Source: Entomortierella parvispora (Eukaryota; Mortierellomycota; Mortierellomycetes; Mortierellales; Mortierellaceae). Taken from it: DNA of 64,000 bases. Location of the stretch: NCBI GenBank assembly GCA_963573315.1, contig OY752143.1, positions 496,001-560,000 on the forward strand, in the 5' to 3' direction. Below, piece by piece: positions 1 through 12,857 of the stretch. Below the pieces are notes generated by a model. It had not been told where the DNA came from. It made no database searches and saw only the letters and a list, made by a program, of their open reading frames with translations. The translations under genes and the position numbers were made by a program. Positions within the stretch are counted from its first letter, which is position 1; the number at the start of each line of letters is the position of its first letter.

Positions 1-1025
1 TCCTTTCCAAACACTCTTTGACAGATTTAGCAAGTTTGTTGGTTTGGCAAGGGGATCATTACATCCGAAGTGAGGACGGCCTGGATATCATCAGTGAACT
101 TGTTGGTTGCGAGTTGGACTATTGGGTGTGGAGAGTGACGAGGCGGGCAGAGGGTCAGTTTGTTTGGAGAGTGTACAAAGAAAGACAGGGAGAGAGCGCG
201 ACATCGAAGCATTCTTTCAACAACGGGGATGGACACTGTCGCACTGTCAGGTCAAACTTGCCTTTGAACTTTGAGCCACAGCCATCGACCATTGCTTGGA
301 TCAACTAGAAACACGCAAGCACAGGGGTTATTGTGTCCCAGAGTCAGTTTGTGCGGGGGAAGGGGGATCATCATTTCATGCAGCCATTTCATACGGATAT
401 ATCCTTTTGACGTACACTAATGGCATTCATTTGCTGCTGGGGTCGTCCCACTCGAAGCTTCTTGCGGAGAGCCTTGGCGGCTTCTTTTGCACTGTTATTT
501 CATGGACAATCCGGCCGAGAAAGCAGAGAGAGGGGAGGAGGGGAGGGAGGAAACGGGGAGGAGTAAGGGGAAAGAGGAGCAGGCATGTTAGTTGGTACGG
601 TACAAGCGAGCTGTTTGCTGTCCAGACCCTGTGCTGGACTGGACTTGGGCTGGGTCGAGCTGACAGATTGTCTGTGCAGACAGGACTCGCAGTAGGTTCT
701 CGTTCAGTCAGCAACCAGGCAGGCTCACGGGTTCCAAAACCGGTGTTTCTCTTTACCCGTCGTCTTTGGCATTGACTGCTTCGCAGAGACCAACGACCGC
801 GTCCCACTGTGTGATTTCGGGCAGGCCCGTGATGGTTTCTGTGCAGAAATGAGAAAGAGAGCAAGCATTAGAAAAAGAATGAGAGAAAAAGAGAGAGAAA
901 GAGGGGACATTTGCATTGTTTAGGAGAGACAGAGGAAGGAAATGTTGCTTCGAGAGAAAGGGGTGGAAGGGCGAGCCGTTACCAATTTGGGTGCCAATGG
1001 CAGTTTGCTTTGAGAACAGGCCCAT
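1..1025 (-). CDS. LSB5-like VHS-domain protein, N-terminal part (3' end beyond window)
   Basis: VHS domains of this type bind ubiquitin or cargo and act at the actin/endosome interface; yeast Lsb5 is the closest family I can name. Five exons can be joined: 1025-983, 838-757, 491-416, 304-262 and 118-63, giving about 100 residues in one open frame. The protein starts MGLFSKQTAIGTQI and contains ITQWDAVVGLCEAVN, then KEAAKALRKKLRVG, then QLATNKFTDDIQAVLTSD. This is the usual VHS order: a Trp helix, the Ala-Leu-Arg-Lys-Lys-Leu helix of the LSB5 group, and a late helix. The start is the first ATG in frame. Intron 4 (261-119) has a GC donor in the context AAAG/GCAAGT. The next donor is at 62-61, and the following exon lies at or beyond the window edge. 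Domain identity is fairly secure; assignment to LSB5 rather than another VHS family is less so. Confidence 0.72.
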
Positions 1026-1859
1026 GGTGGAGTGTTTTCGGTAAGTTTGGGGCGCGAAGAAAGGAGATGGCGAGGTTGAGATGGAGGGAGGGAGGGATGA
1101 AGAACAGGAGTAAGTGCGGGTGGGTGGTGAGTAGTTGGCTGTAGACAATGAGAGAGGAGAAAGAAGGAGTGGAGGGAAAAAAGTAAAAAAAGAAGAAAAA
1201 GAAACGTCAAGGCAAAACGAACGGCCGCTTCGTTTCTCCTCTCTCTCCCTCCATCCAGGCAGCAGCCAGCAACCAACCCAGCACAACCCCGCACCGCCGT
1301 CGTGTCTTGTCTCGTCTGTCCTGTTCTGTTCCACACACACACACACACACAGTCAGCACCGTCAGCACCGTCAGCCCAGCAGAGTGTGCGTAGTGGACTT
1401 TTGCGCGACTGGGGTTGTGGTGACAGAACAGAACGGACGGAACGGACTGTTCTGCCGCTTCTGTTCTGCCTGTGCGCCTGCCGCAGAACGGTCATGTGAT
1501 GCCACGTCTCTTTTTTTGACTTCTTCATTCTGCTGGGGACAGATCCGCCAACCAGCACGCTCCACCCTGGGCTTTTGTCATCTGGTGCAAGGTGCAGGCA
1601 CAACTCACAAGAGGGCTGTAGCCTTTACCTCCCCCTCCGCCTCCATCTTGTTTCTATCTTTTGCTGGTCCCCCTCTTGGCACCGACTGTGACGCTTCTTG
1701 GGCCAGATACCGCCTAACGCCTTCATAGCTGCCCGCATCGATACAATCTTTGACCCTGGCCTCTCCTGCTTGTCGGAACGAACAATGATCCCTCCTCGCA
1801 AGTGTTTTTCTTTTTTGAGTAATACATTGTTCTTAATATTTTACATCCTTCTTATGATC
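1026..1859. other. Intergenic spacer with (CA)n and purine/pyrimidine tracts
   Basis: This spacer lies between the TRM8 stop and the VHS gene start, both on the minus strand, so it should hold the VHS gene promoter and the TRM8 3' end. It contains a pure CA repeat at 1332-1351 followed by two GTCAGCACC-like units, and a GA-rich stretch at about 1060-1200. Several open frames run through it on both strands, but their composition is skewed and they show no motif, so I call no gene. Confidence 0.6.
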
Positions 1860-3330
<1,471 letters not shown>

Positions 3331-3795
3331 GTCGGTGGCGAGGAAGGAGAGATGGATGGATGGAGGGTGAAGGTGAACAGACACTGTGCCAGTGTAAAGA
3401 AAAAAAAAAGAAAACCGCATTGGACACAATAATAGAGCTCAGCCACCAAAATCCCCCCTCTCCCTCACACACACACACTTCCTGTTCCCTGTTGTGAGGC
3501 AGAACATGGACAATCCCTTGCGGACCACTCGGCATCTTCATTTTCTCATTCCTTCGTTCCTTCATTTCCTTGTGCTCTCTTTCCCTCTAGCTCCTCTGCA
3601 CCGCTTGTTCATCGCCCTTGTCTCCCTCCTCCCATCCCATCCCCTGCATCAAATCACACAAATCACACTCTTCTGGTACTTGTACTGCCAACTCTGCACA
3701 CGCGTCCAACGCTCCTTCTCTCGCCTCTGCAGCTCACTGACCCTCTCCCATCCCCCTCCTCTCGTCCCCAACGCTTGCCACAGATAGCCCTCACA
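3331..3795. promoter_or_regulatory. Divergent promoter region, TRM8/EAF3
   Basis: This 465-base spacer separates two head-to-head genes and must hold both promoters. The EAF3 side is strongly C/T-rich (about 3535-3780), as ahead of many genes in this window. A CA run lies at 3467-3479. I see no clear TATA box. Confidence 0.5.
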
Positions 3796-5325
3796 ATGTC
3801 TAAGCAGAGGCAGATGACCTTTGCCGAGAATGAAAATGTCTTGTGTTTTCACGGCCCTCTTTTGTACGAGGCCAAGGTAACCCCATTATCCCCCTCTGTT
3901 CCTGTCAAGCAGAATGCTGTCAACTGGGTCTAGTTTCGTATTTTAACCGCAGATGTTCTCCTCATTCCTCATGGACTAGATTTTAAAAACAGACTGGAGA
4001 GTACTGGACCCATTACACGGCGAAGAAGGACCCGTCTATCTGGTCCACTATCGAGGATGGAAACAAACGTACGTTGGAAACATACTGGACGAACACCTTC
4101 TTCAAAGCCTTTGAGACTTCATTTTATTATTTATTGTTATTTTTTGAAGACAGCAGTGGGAAGCAATCGAAGTGGTAAAAAACAACATGGCTAACGGTCT
4201 CTTATTTTTGTCGAAATCGCAGTTGGGATGAATGGGTCCCAGAATCCAGAGCCTTAAAATTGAACGAGGCCAATCTAGCCAAGCAGGCTAGTCTCAAGGA
4301 CTCGTATCCAGGCAAGAAGAAGGCGATCCCAAAGACATCAGGATCCCTGGATAGCACGGACCGAGGCAACAAAAAGTCGCGCACCAAAGATACGAGCGTG
4401 GATAAAGAAGAGGACTTTACAAAGCGACCAGAGATCAAGGTGCCAATACCGGATTCCTTGAAGGCGCAACTTGTAGATGACTGGGAGAATATTACCAAAA
4501 ATCAGCAGGTAAATGATCCATCTCTTGTCGGAGAGAGGGTATACACAGTCAACTGCGATGTCAAAGGGACTTAACCAACTACGTTATCCCTTTTTTCCTT
4601 TACAGCTCGTTCCTTTGCCAAGGACTCCCAATGTTGTCCAGATCTTGGAGATGTACAAGGAATCAAAAAAGGACAAGAAGGCGTAAGTACCTTTGATCCA
4701 AGAGTGTCTTGGCTGTCCTAGGCGACACATTGAAAGATCGCGTTGCTAATAGCATTCTTTCTTTTGTCTCGTGATAGTAAAAACGACGAGGTTTTTCAGG
4801 AGGTTCTGGCCGGTATCAAGACGTACTTTGATAAGTGCCTTGGCAATATGCTTCTGTACAGATTCGAGCGCCAGCAATACGTAGATATTCGCAAGAAGAA
4901 TGTCGGCAGGGAGGACTCTGAGATCTACGGTGGCGAGCATTTGCTACGCCTGTTTGGTATGTTGGATGTTCTTTTTCGTTGCTCTTTTTGGATGGCCTTT
5001 TTTTTTTTTAGTTGTTCTGACCATCGACATAACGTTTCATGGGAACCTCTACAGTTCAGTTCCCAATGCTTATTGCACACACGCAGATGGATCAGGACTC
5101 TATCAATGCTCTTCGGGAGAACCTAGTCTCAATGTTAAAGTAAGAAACGAGAGACAGATTGCAAAGTGTTCTTGCTGACAAGGGAACATGCAAGGTGGGC
5201 GTGATTGAACTAACCAAAACGCGGTTTTTGGCGTGTCTAGGTGGATGCAAAAGAACCACAAGGAATTGCTGCTGTCCGAATACGAGAATGCCAGCCCAGC
5301 ATATCAGTCCATTGTCAAGTCATAA
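3796..5325 (+). CDS. EAF3: Chromodomain/MRG-domain protein (Eaf3/MRG15 family), 293 aa
   Basis: Members read methylated H3K36 and are shared by the NuA4 acetyltransferase and Rpd3S/Sin3 deacetylase complexes. Seven exons join in frame: 3796-3876, 3980-4068, 4223-4508, 4606-4682, 4778-4956, 5055-5139 and 5241-5325. The chromodomain covers about residues 10-80, with YLVHYRGWKQTWDEWVPESR carrying its aromatic cage residues. A Lys/Ser-rich basic linker follows to about 135. The MRG domain fills the rest: IPDSLKAQLVDDWENITKN, then LPRTPNVVQILEMY, FERQQY, YGGEHLLRLFVQFP and a C-terminal YENASPAYQSIV. The length is a little short of the usual 320-400 because the linker is compact. The start is the first ATG and gives a complete chromodomain. 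Confidence 0.95.
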
Positions 5326-5486
5326 GGAGATGTTTGGACAATCAATACAGCTCTTTTTTTGAAACAAAGTACGATTGGGACACGGGGAAGAGCCCATGGG
5401 ACGCATGGCCCATGGTGGTGTCGATCCCCCAAGAGGAAATCAAGTGCGGACGGGCGTGTTGGTGAAGAGTGCAGGAAATTGAGAAA

Positions 5487-5533
<47 letters not shown>

Positions 5534-6273
5534 AAAAAGAGAGAGAGGAACAAAGGGCTCAGAAGCATGGTCGACTACAAGCGAGCACGCAAGGCCAGCA
5601 AGCAAGCAAAGCAAAGGCAAACAAAGCAAGCAGGCAATAACAAAGCATAGCATGCACACACATATCATGTTGCGGCCCTCTCTTTTCGCTCTTTCTCTTT
5701 CTCTTTCCCTCTCTTTCCCTCGTCTTTTTCACCTTGTTCTTTTCTTCTGTCTTCCATCCCATTTCTCACTTGTCAAGATCCCTTTGCTGCCTCTCGCATT
5801 GACCTCCAGTGTCGGTGCATTCCATTACCGCGTTGTGCCCCACCCCTCCCTTCCCTTCCCTTCTCCTCCCCCTTCTTCGTGTGCCCTCCTCTCCTCTCCT
5901 TCGTCCTCTCTTCCCCCCCACTCCGTACCCCCCGTACCCCCGCGTCTCAATCATATCCATATTCCCGTGGTTGCCGTTCTTTTTTTTTTTTTTTTTTTTT
6001 TTTTTATTCTCAGTTCCCTTCCATTCATCCATTCATCCATCCATCCATCATCCTTCCATCCACTCCTTCTCTTCTTTTCCTCCCCCTGACCACTCGAGCA
6101 ACGAACAACAAAAAAGAAAGAAAAAAAAAAAAAAGAAAAAGAAGAAAGGACTCTCCCATCCCAGCAGCAGGGCTCTCTTTTTCCCTTCCTGTCCTGTGTG
6201 TATTTTTACAGTCTTCTCTTCCTGCTCCTGATCACCCTTTTTCGCCTTCCCACCGACTGCATTCCGTCCAGCA
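5326..6273. other. Spacer with (GA)n, long C/T tract and poly-T/poly-A runs
   Basis: The spacer lies between EAF3 and the DENN gene, both on the plus strand. It holds a GA repeat (about 5481-5529), a C/T-rich stretch (about 5680-5940), a poly-T run (5980-6005) and a poly-A run (about 6120-6145). Several ORFs of 60-200 codons cross it but are simple-sequence artefacts made of Ser/Leu/Phe or Arg/Glu. It probably contains the DENN gene promoter and 5' UTR. Confidence 0.6.
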
Positions 6274-9200
6274 ATGGCCTCCCAGTCCCTTGCACCGAAG
6301 CGCATCGCCGACTACTTCTTCATGGTCGGACTCAAGGACGACTATGGGCTGAGTGGCCCCTCGTCCAACCCTGTCTGGCCCAACCCTCAGCTGGACCGCG
6401 CCGAGGACGCGCGTCATCCTGCCCCTGGAACCGCCTCGTCCCTGTCCCTGGGCAGCGGGCAGCAGCAACAGCAGCAGCGGCAGCACGGCCATGGTCAAGG
6501 CCATGGTGACACAGCCAGAGCCAGAGGCTCAGGCACCCTTCCCAGCTCAACCTCGTCCGTGGGATCCACCACCCCAGGCCCGACATCAACAGGCCCTGCC
6601 GTCTCTTATGCTGCTGCTGCTGCTGCTGCTGCAGGGCCAACAGGGCCAACGACGAGGGCACAGGCCCTGGCAAGGGCCGAGCAAGGTTCAATAAGGTCGC
6701 CGGGAAGGTCGCGGTCAAAGTCCATGGCCCACTTCAACAACCACCCGGATCTACCCCCTCACCGAGGTATGTGTCGAGGGGCGGCAGCATGGCCGGCACG
6801 GCCGACTTTTGTTTTTTTTTCTTTTCTTTCTTTTTTTTTTCTCGTTCCCTTTCGCGTCTTTTCTTCCTTCCATTCACGCTGGACGGTCGGACAGGGGCAG
6901 AGGCACGAAGGAAGCAAGAAAGGACGCAAGGAAGCAGGCGCAGGATCTGCCTTGGGATGATCAGGCTGATCAGGCACATTCTTCTGGGATGCGCTCATGA
7001 CCTATCCCTTCCTTTGTTCCCCTTCCTTCTCGTTCTCTCTCTCTTAGCTTCAATGTCGTATCTGCAGCAGTAGTGGCTCTCCTTTCGAAAATATTAACCC
7101 CATTGTGGTTTTTGTCTCTTTCGTCTTCTTCTTCCAACGATCGTAGCGGTAGCAATCAATGGATTATCGTCAGGGTCTCTGTCCGAGCGGCCGCCCGTGC
7201 CACGAAGAGTCAGCGTCAGTGTCGTCAATTCAAAGCGCCCTCCACGACGTGCGGTGACCATGAGCGACATCAGTGGCGGAGAGGGCACACCCGGGACAAC
7301 GACAGCAGCAGGACTACAGCACAAACCCAGCTATCGTCATGTCTCTGCAGGGACGCTTTTCAAGTCTGTTCAGGAGGGAATGCAACGGGGCATGATCCCA
7401 GAGGGGGACGATGACGATGATGATGACGAGGAAGAAGTGGAAACTCTTGCTGAGCGACTAAAGAGAATCGCCCTGGCGTCACAGGCTGGACCTGGTAAGG
7501 AAAACCTTTCTGTCTCCTCCTCCTCCTTCCTCCCCTCTTCTCTTCCCCTTCATTTCTTGTTGACGGATGTATTGTCGCGCGCGCTCTCTCTCTCGCACCA
7601 CACGAGATTGATTTTTGAACAAGGTTCATCCAGTCCTGGGAAACTGACGCGACTCGTGTCGTTTTATGAATGGGACGCGTCTCTGGGTTCCCTTTCTCTT
7701 TAGTAACCCCGAGAAGAGCAACCGTATCATATCACCATGCACCACCGCTCCAGGAGGGCAGCGCCGCCTCCGCGTTATCATCAGTCCAGGACATGAAGAG
7801 CCTGACCTTTGGCAAGAACATGGCCATCCTCCGGAGTCGGTCCAAAATCATGCCAGGAACTGGAACCGCAGTCCCTCCTCCCAACAACTCGACGACCCAC
7901 ATGAATACTGCGGCTGCTGCCCCTGCCGCTCCTGTAGTCGCACCAGAGAAGGTGCACCCTGGTGAAAGAGTATTTTCACCCGTCGTCACATGTCGGTACC
8001 CTGAAGTCGATTGGTCAGATTCGGAAGCATTCCCAGCCCATCTTTCACTGGTAGAGTGCTAAACATGCATGGTGCGTAGGCAACATTCGCTGAATATCAC
8101 GTCTAACCTTTTCTTTTTTTTTTTTTGTTAACTAGTTTTGTTTTCCTGGAGAACTATGCTTTAAACTGCAGGATGAGCGCCCTCCAACTACTTTTCATTC
8201 ATTCGTCATGACGCAGGAGACTGGAAATAGATCCTACGCCATGTGTGTGACTCTCTATGAACGACTTCCGGACGCGATACACCGGCAATATGATCAAATA
8301 TGCCAAAAATGGACCAGGGAGCATATGGTACAGGACAACAGTTTGGAAAAATGCATATTGGATTTTATTGCAACACGCGAACAAAAGGAATCGGGCTGAC
8401 AAGTCGTTTGTCTTTTAATACTCACCCGTTTCTAGTCGGAAAGCGAAGTAGAGTACGTCAAAGCCATCAAGACCAAGATCACGCGCGAAAAGGCACTGCT
8501 TCGAGGCCTTCGATCTCTTTTTCAGGAAGAAAAGACGCTGGGTCGAAAGAATCGATTGGTTGAACTTCAGAGGGAGATGATAGACTCGGAAGAAAAGCTT
8601 TACCTGCTGGAAGATCAGATGAAGCCCTGGAGAAAACTGTTTGTCGAGGCCGAGGATGTGTGGATGCCAAGGTGTATAGGTCTAGTGAGCGCTATCCCGT
8701 ACCACTACTTGCTAAGGGACTGGCTCCTTGCTGTGGTAGTGGCTTGTTCAGGAGGTGTAGAGCACCCTGGAATGAGCCTGAGCTCACTGCGACTTGAGAG
8801 GTACGTGCCTTATTAATAGTCTTTACAAAAAAAGGTTTCGACAACCATTGGTAAAACTGTACTGAATAGTCCAGCCTTGATCCATCTTTTTCTTTTGACA
8901 CAGTTATGTTCGAAACATCATCCATGACGTGAACGTGCCACCATTCGGAAAGCTGGAAATTGGGATTACAATCAACAATCGACTCATCTACGCCTCTAGA
9001 CCAGCTCTGAACAGCGTACCGATTGTGAAAAACGTAGCGTGAATCTCTGTTATGTGGGAGGCTTCTTGGTCGATGGATTGGGTCGGGATCCTGACGAGCT
9101 CTGTTCTATCCCTGTGACCCTATTATTAGTTTTCACTTTTCCCCTTGTTCCGGTGCCTCTCTGCTGAGGATATTGTTACTGTCATTGAGGTAAGGATGAG

Positions 9201-9943
9201 AAATCAAAAGAGCAGATCGAATGAAAATGATTTACTGGTGTCAATTAATACCTTTTTCATTGTCGATTTTTAGGTCATTTTGTCTGAAGGTCGCATCATT
9301 TTTCTGTCCTCTCATCTTGGCATGTTGACGTTAGCTAGCGAAAGTTTTTTGTATCTGCTGTTTCCGCTCTACTGGCAAGGCGTTTATATTCCTATCCTAC
9401 CCGCAGCTTTGATGACGTGCCTTCAAGCGCCTGTTCCCTATATCATTGGTGTTGAACGTAGTTGTTGTGACTCGGACTTTCCTCCTGAAGATGTAAGTGC
9501 AAACGTGTTGTTATACACTCTTATCTTGGATTATTTAGTCAAGTCATTCAATCTTTTTTCGACTAAAACTGTTCTTTTAGGCATGTGTCATCGATCTGGA
9601 TAAGGGTTCGATCAATGTCCAGCTACAGCCTATGCAGTTACCTCCACGCCCTCGAAGGAAACTGGTGCAATCGCTGGAACAGTATGCACCCACTTGTGCG
9701 ATGAGACGTACAAACTCGACAGCTGCAGGAGCGGCGACGACCAGGAACGATGCTTTGGGACCACCTGAATATGTCAAAGTGGCTTTTCCTCATTCCAGAT
9801 TGACATTGTTCTGTGGAATGTCTCGTGCGCCTCGCTGGAGCAGGAGACAGGACTCGTTCCGACCACCCATGTCTTCTACACTCTCGACTATGACGGCCAA
9901 CTCGATCGCGTCTGGAGTCATTGGTCATGGTGGCGGCAGTGGA

Positions 9944-9982
<39 letters not shown>

Positions 9983-12426
9983 TCCAACGGCTATGGGGGT
10001 CCAAACGGCATGAACAGTTCTCCGAGCGTGAGCCGAAAGTCATCGTCCAATACTCTGGGCCAACAGTCGGTAAGTGGGGCCAGTATCCATGGGTCGTTGT
10101 CCAAAACGCTGCCCAAGATTCCAAAACTTGATTTTGAAAAGGAGACATTGTTGGAGGGAAGTCTGATTGGTCCGGATTTTGGATCTGAAAAGCTATCAAG
10201 GCAGCCAACGAGTCAGGAACTCCAAGGGTTGGCTATCACGAGCGCATCTGTCACCCAAGAAGATTTGCACAGCTCGGGACAGAGTTCTGAAAAGGTTAGT
10301 ATATACCATCCTTATGAAACTTCATGCTGTTTTTTGGTCAAAGTGTAACTGACGAGAACATGCCATCCTAGGATGAACAGTCCTATGCCGCAGTCGCACG
10401 CAAGACAGTCTCACCAGCAAAGACACGAGCCAGTATGTTTGAAATGCCAAGGAAGCAGCAGGACTCGGCCCTTCACCCTCTATCTCAAGCACCATCACAA
10501 CAACAGCAACAAGAGTATCAACAATACACGCAGCAGCAACAATCTATATCAGGTCCAATCAACACGGTCATGACGCGACCAACAATCGATCGAAGTAATA
10601 GCAATCATCGCACCAGCCACTCTTTGACAAACTTGGACAACAGCAGTTCTGTTAGCACAGTCAACGGCTCCGGGAACCTCAGCCATCGGGCTTCACTGAC
10701 GTCAATTGAATCCACGAGTTCCAGTGTGCATCCACGATCGTCCACCTTATCCCAAATTGGTCCAATCAAGACGGGATCGCCCATCTCGTTCATGACATCG
10801 TACACGATGAATAGTATCAACGGGCCGCCTTCGTCCCAAGTATCGACCCCAACCGCTCTGCCTCCGCCCTTCCTGCCGACGCCTGCTTACGCTATTCCAA
10901 AACCCAGTGAAACAGGAATCGATGGTATTCCAGAAGGAAACTTGAATGTGGATCTGCCACCTGAAACACCCTCTGTCCCCATTATCAGGGAGGGCCATGT
11001 CCTCTCCTCAGTCTCGAGTCCCGTCCCGATCTCACTGACGCAATCCTCCCGTTGCAATATTTGCTCTCATGGACTGCAGACTCACCAACAAGTCTATCGG
11101 TGTGAAGCATGCTCGCTCTTTGTCCATGCTGGATGCATTGATGAGCTGCTCTACCCTTGTGTCCCTCGAGGATTTGACGAGTCTGGTATCTGTTGGAGTG
11201 TCCTACAAATGTGGGCAGGACTCATGAAGGGCTATCGATCAGGGATCCTTGCAGGGCATGCAGCGATGCTTCAACAACAACAATTGCAGCAGCAGCAGAT
11301 GCTATTCCAGCAACAGTTACAACAACAGCAACAACAACAATTGCAACTACAGGCGCAGCACCAGAGAAACCATATTGGTCATACGAAGCAGCTGTCCAGC
11401 GCTGGAAGCGAAGATGGAACAACGGGTTCAAACTCTGGATCGAGGGATCGACTCTCTTGGGCGAGCTTTAGAGGCTGGACCTCCAGGAGTATCACGGGTT
11501 CTGGGAGTGGTAACAGCAATAATACTAACGGGGTGAATAATGGGAGTAGTAGTGGTGTCAGTAATGGGGGAGGCCTCGGTATCAACGGGAATGGCAGCAA
11601 GGGAACCACGTCCTTTTCACCGCCTGCGCCTCGATCTACGACAATGATTGATACAACCAATTATCCGTCCCCGCAGCTGCTACAGAATCCGCAGTCAGGG
11701 TTTACGAGAGCTCGGAGCGGCACGAATGGAAGCACCCATAGTGACACTGTCCGGTTCCATCGCGATGTGTTTATGAAATCTGTTGACAGAGAGGCCAGAG
11801 TAAGACTATGGCTTCTGTCTCTTCCTTTTGTCATTTTGTCATTTTGTCTTTTACGGTTTGCCTAAATATGTTTTTTTTTCTTTTGCCTACTTTTCTAGCC
11901 GTTCATGTCGGCGTTCACAGAGTCGCAGGCGTTTGTGCAATTTGTACAGGATCGTGTAGACCGATCTCCAGGAGATCCCGAGATCATGTTCTTTGACGAG
12001 GTTATCAAGGCAAAGATCAACCGATCGCGTTTCCGTCTCGGCAAGGAAGACACAAAGTTTTTGGATGTACGTCTCTTTTTTCTAGAGCTCTCTTTACCTC
12101 ACACTCTCTTTCTGTTTCTGTTTTTGTTTCTGTTTCCAAGGCTGGGTTGCTAAATGGCTTTTTTTTTTTTTTTTTTTTTTTTTGCCTGATTTCCCTTTGA
12201 CAACCTTTTAGGATCCTACATATGGAATTCAGGGCACTGCTAGAGCAATACCTCCATCTGGAGAAATTCAGCCTCAGGGTAAGGGACATTTTCCGCTTGT
12301 GTACTTGGGGACCATTGGCCGTAATACCATTACACAACGCTAATTAATTGTCATCTCGTTTTGTGAAAAAAAATAGACAAGAATTTGAGACGATTCCCGA
12401 CAAGCCTGGACCCAGCCTACATGTAG
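6274..12426 (+). CDS. DENN-domain protein with internal C1-like zinc finger, about 1526 aa
   Basis: DENN-domain proteins are guanine-nucleotide exchange factors for Rab GTPases in membrane traffic. My model has 13 exons: 6274-6766, 7147-7494, 7704-8050, 8136-8327, 8436-8800, 8904-9033, 9130-9189, 9274-9492, 9581-10294, 10372-11799, 11899-12066, 12212-12278 and 12377-12426. All joins keep frame. The N-terminal RIADYFFMVGL is a typical uDENN start. After a low-complexity insert, uDENN resumes with FCFPGE and DERPPTTFHSFVMT. cDENN contains PPFGKLEIGITINNRLIYAS, LSEGRIIFLSSHLGML and GVYIPILP. A long Gln/Ser/Asn-rich stretch encloses a Cys/His finger (CNICSHGL...CEACSLFVHAGC, about 11056-11160). 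The dDENN part has FTESQAFVQFVQDR. The exon 4 donor (8328) is inferred: reading on gives 24 codons and then a stop. An Asn-Gly hexamer repeat lies at about 9945-9983. Confidence 0.88.
9945..9983 (+). repeat. Hexanucleotide AACGGC repeat coding (Asn-Gly)n
   Basis: At least six near-perfect AACGGC units lie inside exon 9 of the DENN gene and encode alternating Asn and Gly in a linker after the cDENN domain. The unit length is six, so changes in copy number keep the frame. Confidence 0.9.
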
Positions 12427-12857
12427 TGATCAAATATCCCTAGACGCGTTTTGATATTTTTCCTAGATACCGTTCTTCCTCTCTCCTCTTCACTCTTCCC
12501 TCATCGCTCATCCCTCATCCTCTTTCTAACGCTTGAAATGTTCATAAAAGAGAGCACTTGTTATGGTTTCGGACAAAAAAAAAAAGTAGTGAACAATAGG
12601 TCGCTTCCACTGCATCGCTTTAAAAGTCCTTTTCTGCCCACATCGTTTTCCATTCGCTTGTCATGGGAACATTCAAGTCGATTATCTCTTCTTTTTCAAT
12701 CGTTTTTGCACCAGTTGCGAGTTCAATTGCACACAGCTTTCAAAGCGACCATTTGAAAGCCAATTTTGCTCTCAGAACTTTTGTGTATATTTTGGCTCTA
12801 CGCGTTTTTGTTCGTGGGTAAGTAAAAAAAAGATCATAAAGAATCGATCGGGTGTTT
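12427..12857. other. Convergent 3' spacer, DENN gene/acyl-CoA oxidase
   Basis: This 431-base stretch lies between two stop codons of convergent genes. It is A/T-richer than the exons, with short poly-A and poly-T runs. I see no gene or structured RNA in it. Confidence 0.6.

Noticed and set aside
5469-6352. Several overlapping plus-strand ORFs of 90-206 codons
   Set aside because: They consist of Arg/Glu, Leu/Ser or Phe strings from GA, CT and poly-T tracts, without motifs or splice continuity.
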